From: Sabellastarte sp. h YS-2021
Taxonomy: Eukaryota; Annelida; Polychaeta; Sabellida; Sabellidae
Assembly (NCBI GenBank): GCA_964017235.1
Contig: OZ024935.1
Span: 31,475,596 to 31,539,595, forward strand
Direction: 5' to 3'
DNA: 64,000 bases
Shown: positions 1-9,059 of the stretch, in pieces
Layout of the letters: the number at the start of each line of letters is the position of its first letter
Position numbering within the stretch: position 1 is the first letter of the stretch
Made by a program: the position numbers and the translations under genes
Notes under the pieces: model-generated
What the model was told of the DNA's origin: nothing
Databases searched by the model: none
The model's input: only the letters and a program-made list of their open reading frames with translations

Positions 1-954
1 TGACTTGATGTAGGGTGTGGGCCTGCTGATCAGAGAGCTCATAGCATAGGATCACAGTTTGTTTGATCCATGAGGAGATAGTGGCAGGGGAGATGTCTTT
101 GTCAAAACCTTTCTTGAAGGAGACAAAAACTAACTCTTTGTGCTGCCTGAGGTCTGAAGTCCTGTCCAAATAGTAGCGCAAGGCTCTGACCGGACAAAGG
201 GATCTGTCAGACTTGAGGGATTTATCCAGAGTAGGAGCCAGTGCTGGTATGACCACTGGGGCTACACTCTCCGGACCCTCTTTGGCCAGCTGGTTCTTGG
301 AAAGAAAGCTGGGGGATGGAAACAAAGACACCTTAGTCCAGTCGGACTGATGTCTGATATTCTTGTGCTGCCATGCATGGATCTCACTCCTTCTTTTGCC
401 GGAGCCTAGGGCTAAGAGGAAGACAGTTTTGAAGGTAAGGTGCTTCAAAGATGCTTCTCTGAGAGGCTCAAAAGGGGGCTTTGTCAGTTGGTGTAGTACC
501 AAGGAAAGGTTCCAGGAAGGAATCCCTCTCCGCCCTTTGGGTCTATCTCGATGGAAACTTTCCAAGAGACGAGTGAGATTTTCATCTTTGCTGATATTGA
601 CTGTTGTGCTTCCCAGTTTATCAGCAATGGCAGACCTGTATCCATCAATGGTGCTGGGCTGTAACTTCTTGTCCCCAAAGAGGTGCATTAGGAAGTCAGC
701 CACTGAATTTACAGGTGGTGACCTGAAGTCCACCTGATTAGCGTCGCACCACTTTGTAAAAATGGTCCACTTTGCCTCATAGATTGACCTAGTTGATCCT
801 CTTTGAGGAGCCTCAATTCTTGCTGCCACTGCCTCAGAGAAGCCCTGTTCTTTGATTTTTGAGGCTCTAGGAGCCAGGCATGGAGATTTAGGTTTGTCAG
901 ATTTCTGTGAGGGATCTGATTGAAGGGCTGTGTTAGCAATCTGGGCAGGTTGGG
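1..954 (-). CDS. DIRS tyrosine recombinase, partial (C-terminus off the window)
   Basis: The frame is open from about 954 down to base 1 with no stop, and overlaps the end of the RT-RNase H ORF by roughly 240 bases in another frame. I translated it by hand. A core-binding region reads FTKWC then SVADFLMHLFGDKKL (about 670-745) and YRSAIADKL (about 620). The catalytic-arginine motif is FLLALGSGKRRSEIHA (about 375-425), which is highly characteristic of DIRS recombinases. The HxxR and Tyr motifs should lie beyond base 1. The start is unknown: no convincing ATG was seen, so expression from the overlap (internal start or frameshift) is likely, as in other DIRS elements. It would insert circular cDNA by strand exchange in the nucleus. 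Confidence 0.88.
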
Positions 955-2820
955 TAGGCTGAGAGGGACCTGACTGGACATGGTCACTAAGTCCCAAAAC
1001 CAAGGCATGTTGGGCCAACCCGGGGCAATCAGAATGAGTCTCTTGCACGGGGAGTCCAGTAGCTTCTCCACCACTTTGCCCAATATGGCCGTCGGTGGGA
1101 AGGCGTATGCATCCAGATCGTCCCATGGCAGGGTCAGTGCGTCCACTGCTACTGCCAGGGAGTCCGGTACTGGAGAGACAAACTGAGGTAGTTTGTGGTT
1201 GAATCTCGTGGCAAATAGGTCTATCTGAGGCCGGTGCCATTGCTTGCATAAATCTTGAAAAACTTCCGGAAGGAGGGACCACTCTGTTTGGATGGTCTGA
1301 CCCAGCCTGGATAGCTTGTCTGCTATCACATTTAGGTGGCCTGGGATATGTCGGGCTTTTAGAGTCACTTGTCTTTGGGAGCACCAAGTCAAGATTCTCC
1401 ATAGAAGGGCACACAGTGGACCCGACCTCATGCCTCCTTCTTTGTTTATGTAGGCCACTACTGTTGTATTGTCTGTGGCCACTAGGACTATTTTGTCGGT
1501 GCAGAGATCTTGGAACTCTTTTAAAGCCAAAAAGACTGCTTTTAGTTCCAAGTAATTTATGTGCAGTTTGCTTTCCGGAACCGACCAGGAACCCCTTGCA
1601 GTGAGCTCGTTTAAATGAGCGCCCCAACCCTCTTTTGATGCGTCTGTAAACATTTGCAGAGCATGCTTTATGGGGTGTAATGGTTGACCTTGGAGCACAT
1701 TGCTTTCGTTTAGCCACCACTGTAAGTGCGGGTGCAGGGATCTGGGCAGAGGGATGATCTTCTCCAAGGATTCCGGTACCCTCCAATTGTTTTTGAGATG
1801 CCACTGTATGGGTCTCATGTGTAGCCGTCCTAGATGAACCTGTTTCTCTGTGGCCGTTAGTAGACCTATTAAGGACATGAACTGCCGGACCGGACAGGCC
1901 GGTAGACTCAGCAGTGAGTTTATTTTGTCCTGAAGGCTTTGCCACCGGTCCGGGGTCGGTCTGACCCGGCCGGATCTGAGGTCGAATTGGTAACCTACAA
2001 AGTTGAAGACTTGTTTTGGCTCCAGTTCCGACTTTTCCAAGTTCACTAACCAACCTAGTTCTTGACATATTCTGACTAGAGTTTGTGTGTTTTGCAAGCA
2101 AATTGAGTGGGATTTGGCCCTTACCAACCAGTCGTCTAGGTATTGGTGGATCCTTATACCCTTGTGACCGGCCATCAGCTTCACCTCCTTGGCTACCACT
2201 GTGAACTCCAAGGGAGCTGTGGACAGACCAAAGGGAAGGGCCTTGAATTGGTATGTCTGACCTTGGACATGGAACCTGAGATATTTCCTGGACTGTTCCT
2301 GTATGGGAATGTGGAAGTAGGCATCCTTGAAGTCTACAGATGTTACCCACTCTCCCCTTTGGAGGGATGTCCGGATGGTTTCCGGTGTTTCCATTCTGAA
2401 TTTCTCCGTCTTGAGAAAGAGATTCAATTTGCTTAGGTCTAAAATGGGCCTCCAGTTGTTGTTCGGTTTGGGAACCAAAAAGAGACGGTTGAAAAAACCT
2501 AGAGATGTTTGATTGTAAACCCGTTCTACAGCATTTTTGTCGATAAGCTGCTGCAATGCTTCTAACAGGTAGCTGTTCCTGTGAAGATTGGCATAGCTGC
2601 TTACGACTGTGGGAAACCTTGACAGTTTTGGCCGGTTTTGGAAGGGAAGGGTGTAGCCCTGTTTCAGGATTTGAACTACCTTGGGACCGGCACCCATTTG
2701 TGACCACATTGTCCAGAAGTTTTGAAGTCTTGCCCCTACAGGAAGATTTAAGGCAGCATTTTTGACACTTTCTACAAGTTGGACACAAGACAATTGAGTG
2801 ACACAAGAAACACTTTTCAC
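709..2820 (-). CDS. DIRS reverse transcriptase-RNase H with methyltransferase-like C-terminal domain
   Basis: 703 residues. RT domain about 70-300: NRLFLVPKPN (111-120), the first catalytic Asp region VDFKDAY (162-168), LPFGLSTAP (195-203) and the active-site box YLDD (227-230). RNase H about 388-505: FTDAS (Asp393), YLELKA (Glu425), ATDN (Asp450) and ADKLSR (Asp501), so all four acidic residues are present. After this comes the conserved DIRS region with DLFAT (534-538) and YAFPP (572-576), commonly described as a relict Dam-like methyltransferase domain. No stop or frameshift interrupts it. The ORF follows the gag stop by 171 bases and runs into the recombinase frame. The first Met was used; a start slightly downstream is possible. 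The product would copy element RNA into cDNA. Confidence 0.95.
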   Translation of the reverse strand: MKSVSCVTQLSCVQLVESVKNAALNLPVGARLQNFWTMWSQMGAGPKVVQILKQGYTLPFQNRPKLSRFPTVVSSYANLHRNSYLLEALQQLIDKNAVERVYNQTSLGFFNRLFLVPKPNNNWRPILDLSKLNLFLKTEKFRMETPETIRTSLQRGEWVTSVDFKDAYFHIPIQEQSRKYLRFHVQGQTYQFKALPFGLSTAPLEFTVVAKEVKLMAGHKGIRIHQYLDDWLVRAKSHSICLQNTQTLVRICQELGWLVNLEKSELEPKQVFNFVGYQFDLRSGRVRPTPDRWQSLQDKINSLLSLPACPVRQFMSLIGLLTATEKQVHLGRLHMRPIQWHLKNNWRVPESLEKIIPLPRSLHPHLQWWLNESNVLQGQPLHPIKHALQMFTDASKEGWGAHLNELTARGSWSVPESKLHINYLELKAVFLALKEFQDLCTDKIVLVATDNTTVVAYINKEGGMRSGPLCALLWRILTWCSQRQVTLKARHIPGHLNVIADKLSRLGQTIQTEWSLLPEVFQDLCKQWHRPQIDLFATRFNHKLPQFVSPVPDSLAVAVDALTLPWDDLDAYAFPPTAILGKVVEKLLDSPCKRLILIAPGWPNMPWFWDLVTMSSQVPLSLPNLPRLLTQPFNQIPHRNLTNLNLHAWLLEPQKSKNRASLRQWQQELRLLKEDQLGQSMRQSGPFLQSGATLIRWTSGHHL

Positions 2821-2991
2821 AGATTTTAATGACCAATTCTTTGGGTAACAATCTGCCTGTCCGGGACTCTTTGCGAGTGCCCGGACGCAGAAGGAACATG
2901 AGAAACAACAGGCTGTTTTACATTTAAAGTTTCTAGTGTCTGTGGGCTCCGGGCCAGCAGTCTTACATTGGTTTGTGTTACAGAGTAATTG

Positions 2992-5148
2992 TCATTTATA
3001 TGACTGCTGGCCCTTGGCCGGTCGGGATGAGTAGGTGGAAGCCCGGCCTCTGCCTCTCTTGGAGTTTCTCTTGCCAATGGTCTTCCATGCTGGCTTATCC
3101 GACCTTGAATCTTTGTAGCTTGATTTCTTGTCATGCCTTTCATAGGGATGGTACCGACCCTTATTGTGAGAAGAGGTTGAGTGGCCCTTAGACTCAAACT
3201 GGGCTATGTCTTCTTCAGCCCGCTTGACCACAGCTTCAGGAAAGAGGGTGGCAATGTGTAGAGGGGCAGATCTCAAGGCTGTCAAAGTGTCCGGTTTGAT
3301 TCCGGTCCTGAGATGGCTGAGGTACGCATCCCTGCGTACAAGGGTAAGGTTTCCCATGGACACGAAGACGAAGTCTGATAGGTGCTCCATGGCTTTTGCT
3401 GCAGCCTGAGATATGCTTGAATTAAAGTCTATGAGATAGTTCAGTTCATCAGCTGCTGCAGTGAAGTTAGCGGAACCCTTGCCTTTATTTTCTGATTTAA
3501 CAACCTTTAACTGATCTTTCATCTGCTGTTGCACTTTAAACAGGCACCTATTAAAACTTGCAGTCTGGTTGCATATGACGGATGCCTCCCTAGCTGACCT
3601 CTCCCACCTACGTAAGGTCTCCTGTGAGATTCTACGAGAAGCTGGTGGGGTAGAAGAAAGTCCTGTATACTTCGCTATCCGGCCATAGCTGCTGTTTAGC
3701 TTTGAAGCGTCGGTGGACCAGTGTGAAAGTTGAGACGGGTTGGTTGTAGGTTCTGTATGTAGCCCGTACCATCTAGATTGCGACTTAGCCGGCCTGAGGA
3801 AGACATCTTTGGCTAAGCCACCGGGCTCAGATCCACGGGTAGGGTAGCCCTCCACTAGTGTGAGGTTTAACTTGGCCAGTTTGCGGCACAACCAATCTTC
3901 CGTTGGCATTTTTACTGAAACTTTGCCTGGGGGAGCAGTCTTTGGCCCTGCGAAAGGGTTATCATCAGAGGTACTGGTAGGGTTGTCCATTTCAGGGATG
4001 TTGGACCAAGCCATAAAGGAACGTATGCCCTGCATGGTGTCTCTGTAGTTTTGTTCCTCCGACACTGGATGATCTTGGTCGGTGACAGATTGATCCGGGT
4101 CCTCAGATAGTTCCCCTTCTTCTTCGGCGTACAAGTCAAGAGGGGGTTGATCTGACAAGCTAGCAGCCTCTGAGGACAGGCTAGATACACTATCCCGTCT
4201 GGTCTGATGTAGAGCCGGTGAACCTGTGTCAGCCGGATCAGAGGACAATGACCGGTCGGTAGCAAGAGGTCGGTGAGTAATTTGAGGGTCGGTACCATAA
4301 TCCACAGTGCTAGGTCGGTGGGATTTAGTTTGACTGGCAGGCTGATGCGAGGTCGCAGAGGAGCCCTGTCCAGTAAACTTAACAGTGGAAGTCGGTCGGC
4401 TGCTCTTAGTTTGACTGGCCGGCTGATGCTTGGTAGCAGAGAAGCCCGTACCAGTAAACTGATTTGACGATGTCTGTGAGCTGGTGACTGCTTTACTGGT
4501 CGGCTGATGCTTTTCAGCAGAGAAGCCAGATCCAGGAAGCGATGTTGAAGGTCTGATGAAAGGTTCAGTGATATTCTGAGTTTGTGGTGGTGAGTGGGAC
4601 GGAGCCACTTTGACATCTGAAGTAAAAGAGGGTTCAAAACTCTTGGCCAAAATGAGGGCTTCTAAACGACTAAATCGTTCGGACCATTTGTTGTCTAGAT
4701 CATTAAAACGATCATCAGTGGTCGGTTGACTGGTAGAAGCCGTACTAGAGGGAGATTTTACCTTCTTAGTGTCCTTCTTGCTTTCTTTCTTAGGCTTTTT
4801 ATCTGGTGGAGGGGCGGAAACAGAAGTCTTAACAGTTCCTTGATTATCTACAGCCCCAATAACGGCCACACTGGCCGGATCCACAAGCTCTTCATCTTTA
4901 GATGGAGTAGAGTCAGCTGCTTTAGCTTCGCGCTTTTCCTTCTTGATTTTATAAGCAGGAGTTGCCAGCTGAAGGCGTTGATCAGATGTGAAAGTAGTGC
5001 AAATAAGACACTTATCTGCAGAAGTGGGGTTTTCAACACAAAAATCTTGTCCCTTACCCTTCTCTCTGCATCGTGCACAATGTGAATGTGTGTCAAAAAG
5101 GGCCATGGCGTGCCCACATTTCCCTCTACGCTGGCCAGGAGAAGCCAT
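2992..5148 (-). CDS. DIRS gag-like protein (ORF1) with N-terminal Cys/His motif
   Basis: 718 residues. The N-terminus has a Cys/His cluster (Cys11, His13, His21, His23, Cys24, Cys27, Cys37, Cys47, Cys50) like the putative zinc-binding head of DIRS ORF1 proteins. Next come a Lys-rich stretch and a Ser/Thr/Pro/Gln-rich linker with about three copies of a 26-27-residue repeat containing GFSATKHQPASQTK. An acidic segment around AEEEGELSEDPDQS follows, then a more folded C-terminal half and a very basic tail (RGRGRASTYSSRP) suited to nucleic-acid binding. The start ATG at 5148 is just inside the terminal repeat. Presumed role: structural RNA/cDNA-binding protein. Function is inferred from position and motif, since ORF1 proteins diverge quickly. 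Confidence 0.85.
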   Translation of the reverse strand: MASPGQRRGKCGHAMALFDTHSHCARCREKGKGQDFCVENPTSADKCLICTTFTSDQRLQLATPAYKIKKEKREAKAADSTPSKDEELVDPASVAVIGAVDNQGTVKTSVSAPPPDKKPKKESKKDTKKVKSPSSTASTSQPTTDDRFNDLDNKWSERFSRLEALILAKSFEPSFTSDVKVAPSHSPPQTQNITEPFIRPSTSLPGSGFSAEKHQPTSKAVTSSQTSSNQFTGTGFSATKHQPASQTKSSRPTSTVKFTGQGSSATSHQPASQTKSHRPSTVDYGTDPQITHRPLATDRSLSSDPADTGSPALHQTRRDSVSSLSSEAASLSDQPPLDLYAEEEGELSEDPDQSVTDQDHPVSEEQNYRDTMQGIRSFMAWSNIPEMDNPTSTSDDNPFAGPKTAPPGKVSVKMPTEDWLCRKLAKLNLTLVEGYPTRGSEPGGLAKDVFLRPAKSQSRWYGLHTEPTTNPSQLSHWSTDASKLNSSYGRIAKYTGLSSTPPASRRISQETLRRWERSAREASVICNQTASFNRCLFKVQQQMKDQLKVVKSENKGKGSANFTAAADELNYLIDFNSSISQAAAKAMEHLSDFVFVSMGNLTLVRRDAYLSHLRTGIKPDTLTALRSAPLHIATLFPEAVVKRAEEDIAQFESKGHSTSSHNKGRYHPYERHDKKSSYKDSRSDKPAWKTIGKRNSKRGRGRASTYSSRPAKGQQSYK

Positions 5149-5453
5149 GATGGTGATATAAAATAATTATGTAGAAAGAATATCACTAAAATAAAATGTC
5201 CGCTATACAAATCAAATTATCTGGCAGAATAAAAATTTCCTTGTGCACAGCCACGCGCCAAACGAAAAAGATGCTATGACGTCACTCTGTCTAGACAGGA
5301 AGGAAGTACGACACGCCATCTGGCGAGTGCACAGTACTGGGCCGGCCTAGCCGGTGTAGACACAGGACGTCTTTTTCTGACGTTTGGCGGGCCGGTCCGC
5401 GCCGACCGGATAAGCAATTGTCCATTGGATAGGATGTATTAACGCAATAAAAT
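5149..5453 (-). repeat. DIRS terminal repeat / 5' leader
   Basis: Non-coding leader upstream of the gag ATG. It contains an internal inverted repeat: GCGCCAAACGAAAAAG near 5255 pairs with CTTTTTCTGACGTTTGGCG near 5371-5389. It ends with the block ATGTATTAACGCAATAAAAT near 5434-5453. The same blocks recur, in a different order, at 22586-22896. The promoter should lie here; no TATA box was clear. Confidence 0.7.
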
Positions 5454-7960
5454 CATTATTAAAGGGCTTGTTGTTCTTGCGCGATCTTGTTTATACTAAA
5501 ATACAGTTTTATATTGATTATAATTGTAACTTTGATAAATGTTAAATGGATATATCTTCTGAACCTATTTCCTCTGATCACAACAATAAATCGATGATTG
5601 GTCTAGAGTGAAAAACTCTTCTCTTCTTAATTGTTAACCTACCACTGTACTAAAATATGAAGAAAAAAATATATCAAATTGGCTAATAATAGTAGTCATG
5701 CTATTAAACTTTTTGATACAGCTGACTAAAGTTAAACAATGCGCTATTTTTTAAAAGCAGATGTCATTCTGTGTCAGTTATATATAATATTACTGGGGAA
5801 AATTATTTGGCATGTGTTCGTCATGTTTATGCCCTATCAATAAATACAGAACATAAAGAAACTTATTCCTGCCAAGACATCATTTATATACATTAAATTG
5901 ATCACTCCTGCTAATCTAACAAGTCGAAAATGATTTTTAACTGTAGGGTCGAACTCTAGATATATAGTTCTAAAAATCAACCATATCAGTGCAAATGTCT
6001 TTGGTTGGAAGAAACTGAAGTGTGTTACTTTAGCATAACTCTGACAAATGTGAATAAAACAGTTGAAGAGACAGACACATGTGTGTGTAACAGGCATGTA
6101 GGACCAGAAGGAAAAGGTTCTGTAAAAGTAGTATCCAATAGCTATTTCTGTAGTAACTATCAAAATGCCATCCAGAATGATGTGCAATAGACTTTCCTTT
6201 GTCCTTTCCATGGCTTTACTTTGTGTGAATTTCTTTTCTGGAAACAAATACAATGGGGAAGTTTTATGTATTATGAAAGACAAAAGTGAATGAGTAAATC
6301 TATAATGATCAGTCAGCCTGACACTATATGGTATATATTGTACATGCATACATATTACGTATAAGAAATGGGTTTTTGCAAAATACAATTCTTGAAAACC
6401 AAATCTTTTTTTTTCGCTACATTACACTGGTTTTTGTGTTATATTGTGTAACTTCAATACTGTCGGCAGAAACAAAGATTTTAGTAGAAAAATTTCATAT
6501 CTGAAGTCCTTTAACACAAATGAAATCATATAGTCGTTGAAGGCCCAATGAGTTACGCCTCTGTAACGGGTAAATTCCATATATTTGCTCATCCCTATCT
6601 ATTTTTATTACTGAAAATACAAAATAAAAATATACAATAGCCCAATCCAGTTCTAAAACATCGTATTCCTTATGGCACTTATGCCTAGGTCACACTTTTC
6701 TGTTTCACCAGTTCAAATCTCCCATGAATTACGATGTCGCTGAGAGTAATACAATCGCCTGTAAACAAAAACTGTTAAAGAAATAGGACACCTTGTCTGG
6801 ACGATTGCCCAAAACATTTGAAACGTGAAAATACACGTTCAGCCATGATACATGTATATGTGCACCAACAGTCCATTATGTAATATTACATGCCTTTTAA
6901 ATGTAGTGTTAAATCTCTCTTAAGGATTTGTCATGCATCGCCAGCCTGATTTTATTAAAATTTATGCAGAGATTTTGTGTAATGATTTGGTGAAACTCTG
7001 TTTGCAACCTCTTTGGTAATGCTAATATGTAAATTTCAATTTTTATCATCCATAAATGGGATTCATATAACTGGAATAAAGGAACAACATACCTGGCACA
7101 GTTACAGTTGTTACAATAACTGCAACAAATTTTCAGTCAGTTCAATCCAAATGTTAAAAAGGTTTGAGATTTTTGTAATAAGTCAATTATACAAACGAAT
7201 CCAATTGTCTGAAAGTGAAACACTAAAATTCCCTGACAAATATATATCAGAAGCCAAAAGAAAGTATCTGAGAGCTTTTAGACAATCTTTTCTACTTAAC
7301 ATTAAGAAACTCTAAGACATTGTCAATCAATAGTAAAGAAAGCTCAAGTACTTTACTAAAATGTGCACTTGTAACATCAATATCAGATAACCTGTTTACG
7401 GCTTTCTGTTCTTAAAGATTCCTCATTTCATGAGTCTGAATTTTAATGCATTTGATAATAGGAGATCTATGATATTCAAATATGATTTTCTACTCCTGGC
7501 ATGCAAAAAGTGCATGTATCTGACTGTGATTTTCACATGGGGTATTTCTATGATTCCAGACAGAAAAAAGTTAGATTAGGCGAGATTAAGCAGAGTTCGA
7601 AGCTATAAAAGCATGGGAAAATGAAGGGTCAGTTAAAGCTTCATGACAAGATGTAGTACAACCCCAGCCTTTCTCAATCCTCCTCCCAAACTGACATGGA
7701 GTCAGAAGATTAAAATTAAACATGAAACAATTAGGACATGCCATAGAGGCAAAAGCGACAAGTTTTAGCTAGCCTTAGTGACAAACTGATAAGACTGGAG
7801 CAGTCTTTCGACTCACCCCAACCAGACTGATTAATTTGGGGTGTTGTGATAACCAGTCTGGATCCAAGCGACAAAATGTACTCCCATTGTTGCTGCTGTA
7901 ACTCATTATTTCTCACTGCAAAGATGCTAGCTCAACACTAACAAGACTTCCCCTTTCTTT
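5454..7960. other. AT-rich non-coding stretch with one unassigned ORF
   Basis: No recognisable gene. A 183-codon minus-strand ORF (5837-6388) encodes several hydrophobic segments but matches no family I know; hydrophobic chance ORFs are common in AT-rich DNA. A 100-codon plus ORF (7013-7315) also looks like chance. No repeats or RNA genes recognised. Confidence 0.5.
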
Positions 7961-7969
7961 GATAAACAT

Positions 7970-8604
7970 ATGTCAATGGATGTATTTGTTCACAAAAAAT
8001 GTGCTGTTATTCAAGGGCAACTTAGAAAGCTGTATAGAACTCGTAAATATTTAACTGTCACAGCACGTAAATCTTTGATACAGGCTCTAGTCATTTCACG
8101 CCTGGACTATTGTTGTAGCCTCCTTCTTGGAACAAAGAAAGCAAATATTGATCACCTACAGCGTCTCCAGAATTCTTCTGCCAGGTTTATTTTTAACATT
8201 CCTCAATATGGCTACCTGTGCAAGAAAGAATTCATTTTAGATTTCTCACTTATGTCTTCAAATGCCTAAAATCCCAGGCACCCAAATATCTTTCAGGATT
8301 GCTCCAGATTCATCAGTCATCTAGAGATACTAGATCCAGCAAGGAATATAGACTCAATCAACTGGTCATTCCTAACAGATTCACTGAAAAAGCCTTCTCT
8401 TACATGGGCCCAGTGCTATGAAACAATCTGGATAATTCCATAAGAACTGCTACCTCAGTTGACAAATTCAAAAAGCAATTGAAAACATTTCTTTTTAAAA
8501 AAAGTTTACAACTGTTGATTTTAGTTATAATATGATAATAGTTTTCTATAACATTGTTAAAGCGCTTTGAGTAATTATAATAAAGCGCTATAGAAATAAT
8601 AATA
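7970..8604 (+). pseudogene. 3' end of a CR1/L2-type non-LTR retrotransposon (LINE)
   Basis: The C-terminal part of a LINE RT can be read in two frames. The first (7970 to about 8245) has RKYLTVTARKSLIQALVISR, then RLDYCCSLLLG and HLQRLQNSSARFIFN. The second (about 8225-8520) has FKCLKSQAPKYLSGLLQ, RSSKEYRLNQLVIPN and KFKKQLKTFLFKKSL. A frameshift lies near 8240, and a stop replaces the Trp of the usual LWNNLP box near 8420. The 3' tail has the inverted pair AAAGCGCTTTGAG and AAAGCGCTATA followed by an AATAAT run, typical of CR1/L2 3' ends. Only the 3' end is present, which is normal 5' truncation. It cannot be active. Confidence 0.85.
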
Positions 8605-8689
8605 AGCTTTGAGCCATATTGTTTTATTGAGTCAAAAATCTTGATTTTCAATCTGAATTTTAGACAAAAGAAGACTCATCTGAACCGAG

Positions 8690-9059
8690 GACCAGCACCT
8701 GCCATAAAGCCAGCACCTTCACCACAGTCCCAAACAACAGACAGGCAAAGAAGAAAGACACAATCCCCTGGATTCTGTTATGGATCTGCCAACTGAATGA
8801 CAAAGTCTGTGACAACAACCTCCTGGCCGAGTTATTGCAGACTGACATTCTAGATTACCAGAATTTTGTTGGGATGCATTCTTTTTTCTTCGTCATTGAG
8901 GAACGCATACATCACCTTTTGAAGAAGGAAGCCACTAAATTTAGAAAGTCCTCATATGGTGGCTTTAAAGCTGGCCATAACATTCAAACACTTGACTACT
9001 GGAGAAACTTACAAGCCCATGGCTTATCATTGTATGGGTGGATGAACCACCATATCTAA
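8690..9059 (+). pseudogene. PIF/Harbinger-like transposase N-terminal fragment
   Basis: The frame ending in the stop at 9057-9059 contains NNLLAELLQTDILDYQNFVG, then MHSFFFVIEERIHHLLKKEA and TKFRKSSYGGFKAG. This matches the conserved N-terminal region of PIF/Harbinger nucleases, where a short loop is followed by an RNFxRM-type motif and a helix ending in FRK. The usual next block (LRxLATGxS) and the DDE catalytic part are absent. The frame is open upstream but lacks a convincing start. It differs from the element in the aminotransferase intron, so it is a separate lineage. Family call is by pattern only. Confidence 0.55.

Larger units (their letters stand above)
1..5453 (-). mobile_element. 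DIRS1-type tyrosine-recombinase retrotransposon, 3' end beyond the window
   Basis: Reading the minus strand from 5453 to 1 gives the DIRS order: terminal repeat, gag-like ORF, RT-RNase H ORF with a methyltransferase-like tail, then an overlapping tyrosine-recombinase frame that leaves the window at base 1. All three frames are open over the visible part, so this is a young and possibly competent copy. Elements of this order are known to make cDNA with their own RT and to integrate through a tyrosine recombinase, not an integrase. The right boundary is taken from the end motif that recurs in a rearranged copy at 22586-22896. The other terminus is not visible. Confidence 0.9.

Noticed and set aside
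3912-4637. 241-codon minus-strand ORF within the gag region
   Set aside because: It is a frame shadow of the DIRS gag repeats; gag itself is continuous and has the Cys/His motif.
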